Shown piece by piece: positions 6,680 to 13,096 of a stretch of DNA of 13,856 bases. The DNA lies in assembly GCA_028717525.1 (NCBI GenBank), contig JAQUNT010000009.1, positions 853-14,708 of the forward strand, given 5' to 3'. Below the pieces are notes generated by a model. That model was not told where the DNA came from. It searched no databases and saw only the letters and a program-made list of their open reading frames with translations. Position numbers and translations under genes: made by a program. The stretch is from Elusimicrobiota bacterium (lineage in GTDB: Bacteria > Elusimicrobiota > Elusimicrobia > UBA1565 > UBA9628). Positions within the stretch are counted from its first letter, which is position 1; every line of letters begins with the position of its first letter.

Positions 6680-8026
6680 ATGACCTCTCTGGCGGCGGCG
6701 GCGCTCGGCGCACTCCTCCTGCGGGCGGCTCCCGCCCAGGCGGCCGCGGCCGTCCCCGCACCGGCCCTGGCGGTCGTCTCCGCGCCCGCCCCAGAGGGTC
6801 TGGAGGAGCGCTCCTTCGACCTCGACGAAGCCCTGTCCAGCGCCCTGCGCAACGACTCGCGCCTGCTCTCCGCCGGCCAGGACCGCATCATCGCCCGGCA
6901 GAGGCTCACCGAGGCCAAGCTCGAGTTCCTGCCCGAGTTCGGCGTGCAGGCGTCGGCGGCCAAGTTCGACGCCCGCTACCCCATCGCCTTCTCCCCGGCG
7001 CTGGGCAGCGTCCTGGCCTTCCCCCGGAACTCCACCTTCAACCCCAGCGGCTCCGAGAACATCTTCTCGGGCCGGGGCTACATGAACTTCCCGCTCTACG
7101 AGGGCGGCCGCGGCGTCAGCACCCTGCGCATGGCCCAGGCCGCGCTCAAGCAGGCCGAAAGCAACTACGAGACCGTCAAGATGGACATCGTCATGGTGGT
7201 GAAGGAGGCCTTCTACCGCCTGCTCCTGGCGCAGGAGCGGCTCGACGCCACCACCAAGACGGTCAGCGAGGCCCAGCGCCTGGCCGCGGCCCTGAGCCTG
7301 AGCCCCTGGGAGCGCATCGAGGCGGAGGGCATCGCCGAGAAGTCCCGGCTCCTGGCGGCGGAGGCCGTGCGGCAGTCCGTCCTGCGGCGGCTGGAGTTCC
7401 TCAGGGCTTTGAACCTGGAGCTCGATACGGCGTTCCGCGTCACGGGGCGCATCGAGCCGCAGACCGCCGCCGTGGACCCCCGGAAGGCGGCCCTCTGGGC
7501 CCTGGAGCTGAGGCCGGAGCTGCAGGCCGAGACCTACAAGGCGGAGATGGACGCCCTGGCCGTGACCCTGGCCATCAGCCGGCGCTACCCGACGCTGTAC
7601 CTGGCCGGCGACTACGACTTCACGGACCAGAATTTTCCCCTGCGCCACAACAACTGGGACATCGGCGTCGGCATCAAGCTGCCCTTCACCTACGACATCT
7701 TCACCAAGCTGCTGCAGAGGCGAGCCGAGCAGCGCCAGGGCCAGCTCAAGCGGGCCGCGCTCCAGGACCAGGTCCGCCTCGAGGTCCGGAAGGCCTGCGA
7801 GCAGCTGTCCTATTGGAGGCTGGAGGCGGGCCTGCGCAGCGCGCAGTACCGCGCCGTCTCCGGCATCTACGAGAAGGCCGCGCCGGGCTCGGCGGCCTCC
7901 TTGGGCAAGCTGCGCGCCCTGATGACCGTCATCGACCTGCGCCTCTCCCACCTGGAATCGCTGACCGAGTCCACCCTGGCCCGGGCCCGTCTGGAGCGGG
8001 CCGTGGGCCGGGACCTGGCGCCGTGA
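6680..8026 (+). CDS. TolC-family outer-membrane protein
   Basis: A 448-residue protein of the outer membrane efflux (OEP/TolC) type, which forms a trimeric outer-membrane channel with a periplasmic alpha-barrel. It has a signal-like N-terminus, with cleavage probably after AQA near residue 21, but few positive charges before the hydrophobic stretch. After an Ala/Pro linker come the TolC hallmarks: FDLDEALSSALRNDSRLLSA, long helices with Ala/Leu/Glu/Gln heptads, a first strand segment (GRGYMNFPLYEGGRG), and the second repeat (ALELRPELQAETYKAEMDALAV, YPTLYLAGDYDF, WDIGVGIKLPF). No membrane-fusion protein or inner-membrane pump gene is adjacent, so its substrate is unknown. The ATG at 6680 follows the HAMP stop by two bases. 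The frame stays open far upstream, but that part overlaps pfk and HAMP coding sequence. The TGA overlaps the GTG of the patatin gene. Confidence 0.9.
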   Translation: MTSLAAAALGALLLRAAPAQAAAAVPAPALAVVSAPAPEGLEERSFDLDEALSSALRNDSRLLSAGQDRIIARQRLTEAKLEFLPEFGVQASAAKFDARYPIAFSPALGSVLAFPRNSTFNPSGSENIFSGRGYMNFPLYEGGRGVSTLRMAQAALKQAESNYETVKMDIVMVVKEAFYRLLLAQERLDATTKTVSEAQRLAAALSLSPWERIEAEGIAEKSRLLAAEAVRQSVLRRLEFLRALNLELDTAFRVTGRIEPQTAAVDPRKAALWALELRPELQAETYKAEMDALAVTLAISRRYPTLYLAGDYDFTDQNFPLRHNNWDIGVGIKLPFTYDIFTKLLQRRAEQRQGQLKRAALQDQVRLEVRKACEQLSYWRLEAGLRSAQYRAVSGIYEKAAPGSAASLGKLRALMTVIDLRLSHLESLTESTLARARLERAVGRDLAP

Positions 8027-8988
8027 AGCTCGCCGGGCTCCTGCTGGCATCGCTGCTCTGCGTCCAGGCGGCCGGGGCCTCCCCGGACTACTCGCCCGAC
8101 GGCCTGCTGCGCGCGCACCTCTGGCGGGACCTGACCTCGCGGCCCCGCTCCCGGCGGCCCACCGTGGGCCTGGTGCTCTCCGCGGGGTCCACGCGCGCCA
8201 CAACCCACGTGGGGGTCCTGCAGGTCCTGGGCCAGGCGGGCTTCCCCATCGACGCCGTGGCCGGGACCTCCATGGGGGCGGTCATCGGCTCCATGTACGC
8301 GGCGGGCCGGCCGGTCCGGCGCATCTGGGAGATCATGGCCAGCCTGAGCCTCGGCATGGCTTCCAACTTCAACAGCGTTCGCCTGGTCCAGCTCATGCTG
8401 GCCGACAAGCTGCTCTCGTCGGAGAACACGGAGAAGCTCATCCGCGCCGAGATCGGCGGGCTGCGCTTCGACCAGCTCCCCATCCCCTTCGCCTGCGTGG
8501 CCATGGACATCCGCACCGGCGAGCGCGTGCTCTTCCGCGAGGGCGACGTGGCCACGGCCGTGCGCGCCAGCATGAACCTGCCCGGCGTGTTCACCCCCGT
8601 GCCCTACCGCCAGCGCTTCCTGGTCGACGGCGGCGTGGTCGACTACGTCCCCGTCGACGCGGCGCGGGCCATGGGGGCGCAGTGGGTCCTGGCCAGCACC
8701 GCGGAGAGCGACTACCGCAGCGCGCAGCCCCGCTCCGTGCTGGAGATGTTCGAGCAGGTCATCGACATCCGCGGGTCCATCCTGGCCCGGGAACAGAAGA
8801 AGCAGGCGCAGTTCCTCATCTCTCCCCGCGTCGGGGACATCGGGGTCACGGAGACCGCCCGGGCCCCGGAGGCCATGGCCAAGGGCGTCATCGCGGCCAC
8901 CAAGGCCCTGCGCCCGGCCATGGAGAGCCTCCTCCTGTTCTCCCTGGAGTCCCTGGCCCGCGACTGGGGGCCGGAGGGCCGCCGATGA
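8023..8988 (+). CDS. exported patatin-like phospholipase with altered oxyanion loop
   Basis: A 321-residue protein with a signal peptide (MKLAGLLLASLLCVQAAGA, cleavage near residue 19), so it should act in the periplasm or at the outer membrane. The patatin domain starts near residue 46. The nucleophile elbow is GTSMG (81-85, Ser83), and the Asp of the Ser-Asp dyad is in VDGGVVDYVPVDAA (Asp202). The family's glycine-rich oxyanion loop, usually SGGGARG, reads SAGSTRA (53-59) here: the middle Gly and the Arg remain, and the other glycines are replaced. The protein may be a weakened or retuned lipase or acyl hydrolase, or may have lost catalysis. The start GTG at 8023 overlaps the TolC stop (GTGA), and its own TGA overlaps the next ATG. 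Tight coupling with TolC-family and TPR genes suggests a shared envelope role. A lipobox was considered, but the residue before Cys13 does not fit. Confidence 0.9.
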   Translation: MKLAGLLLASLLCVQAAGASPDYSPDGLLRAHLWRDLTSRPRSRRPTVGLVLSAGSTRATTHVGVLQVLGQAGFPIDAVAGTSMGAVIGSMYAAGRPVRRIWEIMASLSLGMASNFNSVRLVQLMLADKLLSSENTEKLIRAEIGGLRFDQLPIPFACVAMDIRTGERVLFREGDVATAVRASMNLPGVFTPVPYRQRFLVDGGVVDYVPVDAARAMGAQWVLASTAESDYRSAQPRSVLEMFEQVIDIRGSILAREQKKQAQFLISPRVGDIGVTETARAPEAMAKGVIAATKALRPAMESLLLFSLESLARDWGPEGRR

Positions 8989-9917
8989 GGACCGCGCTCC
9001 TGGCGGCCCTGCTGGCCGCGGCCGCCCCGGCCTGGGGCTTGTGGGGCTCCCGCAGCGAGACCATCAAGAACCTCCAGAGGCAGTTCGGGGCGGGGCGCTA
9101 CGAGGAGGTCATCGCGGCCCTCTATCCCGACGGCCTGCTCAAGCTCCGCGGCGACGACCTGCGGCGCGGCTACGCCCTGCTGGCCGCGAGCTACGAGGTG
9201 ACCGGGCGCCTGGACAAGAGCCTGAGCACCTATCAGGTGGCCGCGCGGCTCTACCCGCGGGACCGGGACTTCCAGGAACGGCTGGCCATGCTCCTGCACC
9301 GCTCCGGCCTGGAGGAGCAGGCCCAGCCCGTCTACGAGAAGCTCCTGCGCCTCGACCCGGACAACGCCCTAGGCCACCTGGGCCTGGCCGAGATCGACCA
9401 CGCTTTGGGCTTCCTGGACCGCAGCGCGGACCACTACGAGAAGGCCCTGGAGGGCTTGCCGCAGAGGGGCGACCTGTGGCGGGAATACGGCGAGGAGCTC
9501 TACGACGCGCGGGACTACCGCACCGCGGAGCTGGCCGTGCGCCGGGCCCTGGCCTTGGACCCGGGCGATGCGGAAGCCGGCCTGGACCTGGCCCTCATCC
9601 TGCGCGCCGCGGGCCGCGTCGACGAGGCCCTGGCCACGCTGGAGGGGCCGGCCCGCTCCCGCCAGGCCGAGGCCTTGCGGGCCCGGGCCCTCTGGCTCAT
9701 GGAGGCGGGCCGCGCGGCGGAGGCCGAGGCCGCGGCCAAGGCCCTGCTGCAGGCGGCGCCCGGCGATCCCCTGGGGCTCTACGTGCGCGCTCGCCTGGAG
9801 CTTAAGGCCGGTCGCCGGGCCCAGGCGCAGTCCTGGCTGCGGCAGGCCGCGGCGCAGGCCGACTCCGCTCCGTTCACCGCCAAGGTCTGCGCCGCCCTGG
9901 CCGAGGCGCGGCGCTGA
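8985..9917 (+). CDS. exported tetratricopeptide-repeat protein
   Basis: A 310-residue protein with a signal peptide (MRTALLAALLAAAAPAWG, cleavage near residue 18) followed by about six or seven TPR units from around residue 25 to the end. Examples are GYALLAASYEVTGRLDKSLS, LGLAEIDHALGFLDRSADHY, YGEELYDARDYRTAELAV and ARALWLMEAGRAAEAEAA, each with the small residue/aromatic spacing of TPR helices. Proteins of this kind scaffold complexes in the periplasm; no enzymatic motif is seen. The ATG at 8985 overlaps the patatin stop (ATGA), with GGAGGG at 8973-8978 as ribosome site. The stop overlaps the dapF start (TGATG). Coupling to the patatin gene makes a physical or functional partnership with it plausible, though this is inferred from position only. 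Confidence 0.9.
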   Translation: MRTALLAALLAAAAPAWGLWGSRSETIKNLQRQFGAGRYEEVIAALYPDGLLKLRGDDLRRGYALLAASYEVTGRLDKSLSTYQVAARLYPRDRDFQERLAMLLHRSGLEEQAQPVYEKLLRLDPDNALGHLGLAEIDHALGFLDRSADHYEKALEGLPQRGDLWREYGEELYDARDYRTAELAVRRALALDPGDAEAGLDLALILRAAGRVDEALATLEGPARSRQAEALRARALWLMEAGRAAEAEAAAKALLQAAPGDPLGLYVRARLELKAGRRAQAQSWLRQAAAQADSAPFTAKVCAALAEARR

Positions 9918-10687
9918 TGCGCTTCTGGAAGCTCACCGCGGCCGGCAACGACTTCGTGCTCCTGGCGTCCGCGGTGCGCGCCCCGGGGGCCTGGGCGCGC
10001 CGGCTCTGCGATCGCCGCGCGGGCGTGGGCGCGGACGGCCTGCTGTTGGTGCGCCGCGCCGCCGGCGGCGCGGCCGTGCGCTACTTCAACTCGGACGGCT
10101 CCGAGGCGTTCTGCGGCAACGGCACGCGCTGCGCGGCCTGGTGGGCCTTTGCCCAGGGCTGGGCCGGGCGGGACCTGCGTCTGCGCACCAGCGCCGGCGC
10201 GGTCGCGGCGCGCGTCATGAGCCGGGAGTCGGTCGCCGTGGACATGCCCGAGCCGCGAGGCCTGCGCCTGGGCCTGAGGCTGCGGGCCGGAGGCCGGGCC
10301 CTGACCGCGCACTTCGTGGAGGTGGGCGTGCCGCACGCCGTGGTCCCGGTGCGCAGCTTGGCGGGGCTGGACGTGGCTGGGCTGGGCCGGGCCATCCGGA
10401 GGCACCGGGCCTTCGGCCGCGCCGGGGCCAACGTGGATTTCGTGCGCCGGGCGGGCGCGGGCCTGGACCTGCGCACCTACGAGCGGGGCGTGGAGGGTGA
10501 GACCTGGGCCTGCGGCACGGGCGCGGCCGCGGCGGCCGTGGTCGCCTGGAAGCTGGGCTGGCTGCGGCCGCCGGTCCGGGTGCGCGTGCGCGGCGGGCAG
10601 ACCTTGACCGTGTCTTTCAAGACCGCGGGCGGCTTGCGGCTGTGCGGTCCGGCCCGGATCGTGTTCTCAGGGGAGGTTCGACCATGA
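9917..10687 (+). CDS. dapF: diaminopimelate epimerase
   Basis: A 256-residue enzyme that interconverts LL- and meso-diaminopimelate, the precursor of peptidoglycan cross-links and lysine. It starts with the family signature KLTAAGNDFVLL. Both catalytic cysteines are present: C66 in NSDGSEAFCGNGTRC and C199 in EGETWACGTGAAAAA. The conserved VEVGVPHAVV and ANVDFV segments are also visible. It is slightly shorter than typical (about 270-280), with a compact, Arg-rich middle. The ATG at 9917 shares its A with the TPR stop, and its TGA overlaps the dapA ATG, so the two dap genes are translationally coupled. Confidence 0.96.
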   Translation: MRFWKLTAAGNDFVLLASAVRAPGAWARRLCDRRAGVGADGLLLVRRAAGGAAVRYFNSDGSEAFCGNGTRCAAWWAFAQGWAGRDLRLRTSAGAVAARVMSRESVAVDMPEPRGLRLGLRLRAGGRALTAHFVEVGVPHAVVPVRSLAGLDVAGLGRAIRRHRAFGRAGANVDFVRRAGAGLDLRTYERGVEGETWACGTGAAAAAVVAWKLGWLRPPVRVRVRGGQTLTVSFKTAGGLRLCGPARIVFSGEVRP

Positions 10688-11565
10688 GGTTCGCGGGTTC
10701 CTACGTGGCTTTGGCCACGCCGTTCGCCAAGGGTGGGTCGCTCGACGAGGCCGCGCTGCGCCGCTTGGTGCGCCTCCACCTGCGCGCCGGCACCGCGGGC
10801 CTGGTGCCCTGCGGCTCCACGGGCGAGGCAGCTACCTTGAGCCACGAGGAGTACCGCCGGGTGGTGGGCATGACTTTGGAGGAGTCCCGCGGGCTCTTGC
10901 CCGTGATCGCCGGGGTGGGCACCAACGCCACGGCCAAGGCCGTGGAGCTGGCGCGCGAGGCCGAGAGCCTGGGCGCCGACGCCTTGCTGGTGCTGTCTCC
11001 CTACTACAACAAGCCCACCCAGGAGGGGCTCTACCAGCACTTCCGCGCCGTGGCGCGCAACACGCGCTTGCCGATCATCGTCTACAACATCCCGGGGCGC
11101 ACCGCGGTCAACATCCAGCCCAAGACCCTCCTGCGCATCGTAGCGGACTGTCCGAACGCGGCCGCGGTCAAGGAGGCCTCAGGCAGCCTGGACCAGGTCA
11201 GCGAGATACTGGCCGGGGCGCCCCAGGGCTTCGCCGTGCTCTCCGGCGACGACAGCCTGACCGTGCCCATGATGGCCGTAGGCGCGTCCGGCGTCATCTC
11301 GGTGGTGGCCAACGTGGCGCCCAAGCAGACCGCGGCCATGTGCGCGGCCGCTCTGGCCGGGGATTTCAAGAAGGCGCGCGCCCTGCACCTCAAGCTCTTT
11401 CCCCTGATCAAGGCCCTGTTCCTGGAGACCAACCCCATCCCGGTCAAGGCCGCCCTGGAGATGCTGGGGCTCTGTCGCGGGGAGCCCCGCCTGCCCCTGA
11501 CTCCTATGACCGCGCCGAACCGGAAGCTGCTGCGGCGACAGCTCGCCGCCTGCGGTCTGCTCTAG
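10684..11565 (+). CDS. dapA: 4-hydroxy-tetrahydrodipicolinate synthase
   Basis: A 293-residue class I (Schiff-base) aldolase that condenses pyruvate with aspartate semialdehyde, the first committed step to diaminopimelate and lysine. Visible active-site elements are GSTGE (44-48), SPYYNKP with the tyrosine of the catalytic relay (105-111), YNIPGRT (134-140, Tyr134 and Arg139), and the Schiff-base lysine K163 in VKEASGS. Length is typical of the family. The start was set at ATG 10684, overlapping the dapF stop, because AGGGGAGG at 10669-10676 lies seven bases upstream and the protein then begins FAGSYVALATPF as in the family; the GTG at 10642 would add 14 residues inside dapF. It ends the plus-strand run. 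Confidence 0.97.
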   Translation: MRFAGSYVALATPFAKGGSLDEAALRRLVRLHLRAGTAGLVPCGSTGEAATLSHEEYRRVVGMTLEESRGLLPVIAGVGTNATAKAVELAREAESLGADALLVLSPYYNKPTQEGLYQHFRAVARNTRLPIIVYNIPGRTAVNIQPKTLLRIVADCPNAAAVKEASGSLDQVSEILAGAPQGFAVLSGDDSLTVPMMAVGASGVISVVANVAPKQTAAMCAAALAGDFKKARALHLKLFPLIKALFLETNPIPVKAALEMLGLCRGEPRLPLTPMTAPNRKLLRRQLAACGLL

Positions 11566-11567
11566 GA

Positions 11568-11595
11568 GCCTGAGCAAGTAGTCTCCGCCTCAGGC
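11568..11595 (+). terminator. possible stem-loop after dapA
   Basis: GCCTGAG (11568-11574) and CTCAGGC (11589-11595) form a perfect 7-bp stem with a 14-base loop, three bases past the dapA stop. No T-run follows, so this is at most a weak or factor-dependent terminator, or a 3'-end protecting hairpin. Confidence 0.3.
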
Positions 11596-11668
11596 AGGCG
11601 GCGGCATCAGCCCGGAAAATCCAGTCGGGTAGGGACCGCGATGGCGAGCTGTATCGATAAAACCGCAT

Positions 11669-11690
11669 ATGCTGTCAGCATCTTTTTTTT
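11669..11690 (+). terminator. candidate weak rho-independent terminator
   Basis: ATGCT-GTC-AGCAT (11669-11681) can form a 5-bp stem with a 3-base loop and is followed by C and T8 (11683-11690). The hairpin-plus-U-tract order fits termination of plus-strand transcripts coming from dapA. The stem is short and A/T-rich, so efficiency is doubtful. Confidence 0.35.
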
Positions 11691-11691
11691 G

Positions 11692-11715
11692 ATTTCCTCC
11701 AGCGCTGGAGGAAAT
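11692..11715. repeat. 24-bp perfect palindrome
   Basis: The half-site ATTTCCTCCAGC (11692-11703) is followed directly by its exact reverse complement (11704-11715) with no spacer. It could be a cruciform, a dimeric protein-binding site or a mobile-element end. The T-run lies before it on the plus strand, so it does not read as a standard terminator in either direction. Confidence 0.85.
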
Positions 11716-11736
11716 TCCAATAAAGCATTGGAATTT
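11712..11736. repeat. 10-bp-stem hairpin overlapping the palindrome
   Basis: AAATTCCAAT (11712-11721), loop AAAGC, ATTGGAATTT (11727-11736): a perfect 10-bp inverted repeat. Its left arm shares AAAT (11712-11715) with the right end of the 24-bp palindrome, so the two structures are alternative or stacked. Confidence 0.8.
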
Positions 11737-11858
11737 ACATCACAATTCAATAACGAAGTCGCCGCCGCTCCGCTCTGTCGGCCCCCGATAACCCGCCGGC
11801 TTCCGTAGCGCTTCACGGCCCTGGCCAGCCGCTCCAGCTGCCGGGACCAGGCTTCAAC

Positions 11859-13025
11859 TTACGGCAGTCCCAGCTCCCGGCAAAGGCTCGTGAAGGGCAA
11901 GACGCGCACATCCGTAGCGGCGTGGCCGAAATCCTTGCGCCCGCGGTGGGTCTGATAGAAGGACGCTATCGGAGTCCGCGCGCGGAAGTAGCGCGCGGCT
12001 GACGACGGGGCGCTTTCGCCCGTCTTGCATTCAACCGCGAATTCGGGCTTGCCCTCCCTCAGGACGACGAAGTCGATCTCGCGCTTGTCCGTGTCGCGCA
12101 GATAGCGCAGTTCCATGGAACGGCCTTCGACGTCCTCCTGCCAATGGCAGTATTTGAGCAGTTGGCAGGCGACCAGATTCTCAAAGCGCGGGCCTGGCTC
12201 CGGGACCTGGGACCAATCCCAGAGGTAGAGCTTCTTCTCCTTCTTGACCGCCCGGATGCGGGGGCCTCCAAAGGGAGCGATTCGGAAGCATACGTAGAGC
12301 CGTTCCAGCACGGAGATCCATGACTCGACCGATTCGTGCGCCACTTGCAGGAGCGAACTCAGGCTCTTGACCGACAGGGGAGAGCCCACGCAGGCGGGCA
12401 AGTGATGCAGCAGCAAGTCTATCAAGGAGACTTCGCGGACGCGCTCCAGGTCCCGGAGGTCCTCATGCACGACCCGCTCCCGGAGTTCCCGCAGCCATCG
12501 GCGCCATTCCCGGTCATCGCCTCGGAGGAACGGTTCGGGGAAGCCCCCATAGCGCATGAGATGCTCCAACGAGGAGGGGCGCATCTCGGCGTCGACCTCG
12601 GCAAGCGAAAGGGGGTGCAATCGGTAGTAATGGTAGCGGCCCTGAAGCGAGTCGCCGCCCTTGCGATAGTAGTCGAGCCTCGCCGAGCCGGTCACCAGGA
12701 AGGAAACGCCGGACTTGTGCTTGTCGTAGAAGCCTTTGAGCAGATTGCGCCAACGCGCGAATTTGTGGATCTCGTCGAGAAGGACCAGCGGCTGGCCCGG
12801 GGGCAATTCCCCGGCCAGCAGCCGCTCGCGGTCCTGCGTTGAGTCCCAGCTCTGATAGGCGGGGTGCGATTCGTCCGCCCGCGGGCCGAGCAGCCCGAGA
12901 GCGAAGGTCGTCTTGCCCACCTGCCGAGGGCCGCCCACGAAGACCATCTTGCGGGCCAGGTCCGCCGAGACCGGACGCCGCAGATACCTCTGGAGGGGCC
13001 GGACCGGCTTTAGTAAATTAGACAT
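11859..13025 (-). CDS. AAA ATPase with DUF4143 C-terminal domain
   Basis: A 388-residue protein of the AAA_14/DUF4143 family, common in mobile and variable regions of bacteria and archaea. The N-terminus LQRYLRRPVSADLARKMVFV leads into Walker A GPRQVGKTT (32-40). Then come Walker B LVLLDE (80-85), the sensor-like TGSARLDYY (112-120), QGRYHYYRLHPLSLAEV (128-144), and GGFPEPFL. The C-terminal DUF4143 domain holds a PD-(D/E)XK-like signature: D318 in REIDFVVL, then E332 and K334 in VECK. The cellular role of the family is not settled; defence, toxin-antitoxin-like and DNA-related roles have been suggested. Base use is visibly less GC-rich than in neighbouring genes, which suggests transfer. ATG 13025 is chosen because family similarity begins a few residues later and a strong promoter ends six bases before it. 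It lies downstream of wecB on the same strand and converges on dapA. Confidence 0.93.
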   Translation of the reverse strand: MSNLLKPVRPLQRYLRRPVSADLARKMVFVGGPRQVGKTTFALGLLGPRADESHPAYQSWDSTQDRERLLAGELPPGQPLVLLDEIHKFARWRNLLKGFYDKHKSGVSFLVTGSARLDYYRKGGDSLQGRYHYYRLHPLSLAEVDAEMRPSSLEHLMRYGGFPEPFLRGDDREWRRWLRELRERVVHEDLRDLERVREVSLIDLLLHHLPACVGSPLSVKSLSSLLQVAHESVESWISVLERLYVCFRIAPFGGPRIRAVKKEKKLYLWDWSQVPEPGPRFENLVACQLLKYCHWQEDVEGRSMELRYLRDTDKREIDFVVLREGKPEFAVECKTGESAPSSAARYFRARTPIASFYQTHRGRKDFGHAATDVRVLPFTSLCRELGLP

Positions 13026-13059
13026 AAGTCTATTTTACTCATGATATGAATAGAGTCAA
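13026..13059 (-). promoter_or_regulatory. sigma70-like promoter of the ATPase gene, probably leaderless, with inverted repeats
   Basis: On the minus strand TTGACT (13059-13054) is a 5/6 match to the -35 consensus and TAAAAT (13037-13032) a 5/6 match to the -10, with a 16-base spacer. Only six bases (AGACTT) separate the -10 from the ATG at 13025, so the expected +1 is at or next to the A of the ATG, and there is no Shine-Dalgarno. Two short inverted repeats overlap it: TCAT-GAT-ATGA (13039-13049) in the spacer and TCTATT/AATAGA (13029-13034, 13049-13054), which could be operator sites. Confidence 0.65.
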
Positions 13060-13096
13060 GTCGATTCTGCTGCGGCAGCGCGCGGCGCAGACGGCA

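Larger units (their letters stand above)
11607..11816 (-). other. open frame downstream of and in frame with the ATPase gene; doubtful gene or remnant
   Basis: A 69-codon frame from GTG 11816 that ends in TRLDFPG. The frame is in fact open from the codon directly after the TAA of the ATPase gene (11859) and reads EAWSRQLERLARAVKRYG before the GTG. The stretch LERLARAVKRYGSRRVI loosely resembles the first helix and strand of MNT-type nucleotidyltransferases, but the expected GS...D.D motif does not follow in this frame. No Shine-Dalgarno was seen, and the frame runs through the palindromic AT-rich patch. It is either a decayed gene fragment or chance; I would not annotate a product. Confidence 0.2.
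11566..11858. other. intergenic region between convergent genes, with an AT-rich palindromic patch
   Basis: 293 bases between the ends of dapA (plus) and the AAA/DUF4143 ATPase gene (minus). The middle, about 11640-11760, is strikingly AT-rich against GC-rich flanks. It contains ATGCTGTCAGCAT, a T8 run, a 24-bp palindrome and a further hairpin. No gene is convincingly present, although a minus-strand frame stays open across most of it (see the entry at 11607). The patch may end transcription from both sides, be a small mobile-element remnant, or be an insertion scar. Confidence 0.7.

Noticed and set aside
8023..8080. Lipoprotein signal on the patatin-like protein (Cys13)
   Set aside because: The residues before Cys are Ser-Leu-Leu; a lipobox needs Gly, Ala or Ser directly before the Cys. 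An AGA site after residue 19 fits signal peptidase I.
5022..8203. Long minus-strand open frames (about 5022-6761 and 6674-8203) and a similar one at 2355-3554
   Set aside because: They are rich in His/Gly/Leu/Arg/Ala with no recognisable domain and lie opposite clear pfk, HAMP, TolC and PilB genes; they result from GC-rich codon use on the other strand.
11683..11736. T8 plus the 24-bp palindrome as an intrinsic terminator of the ATPase gene
   Set aside because: On the minus strand the palindrome is followed by A-rich, not T-rich, sequence, so there would be no U-tract after the hairpin.
11607..11816. Diversity-generating retroelement variable repeat (because of the RVIGG-like segment)
   Set aside because: There is no AAC-rich template-like repeat, no reverse transcriptase and no second copy in the window.
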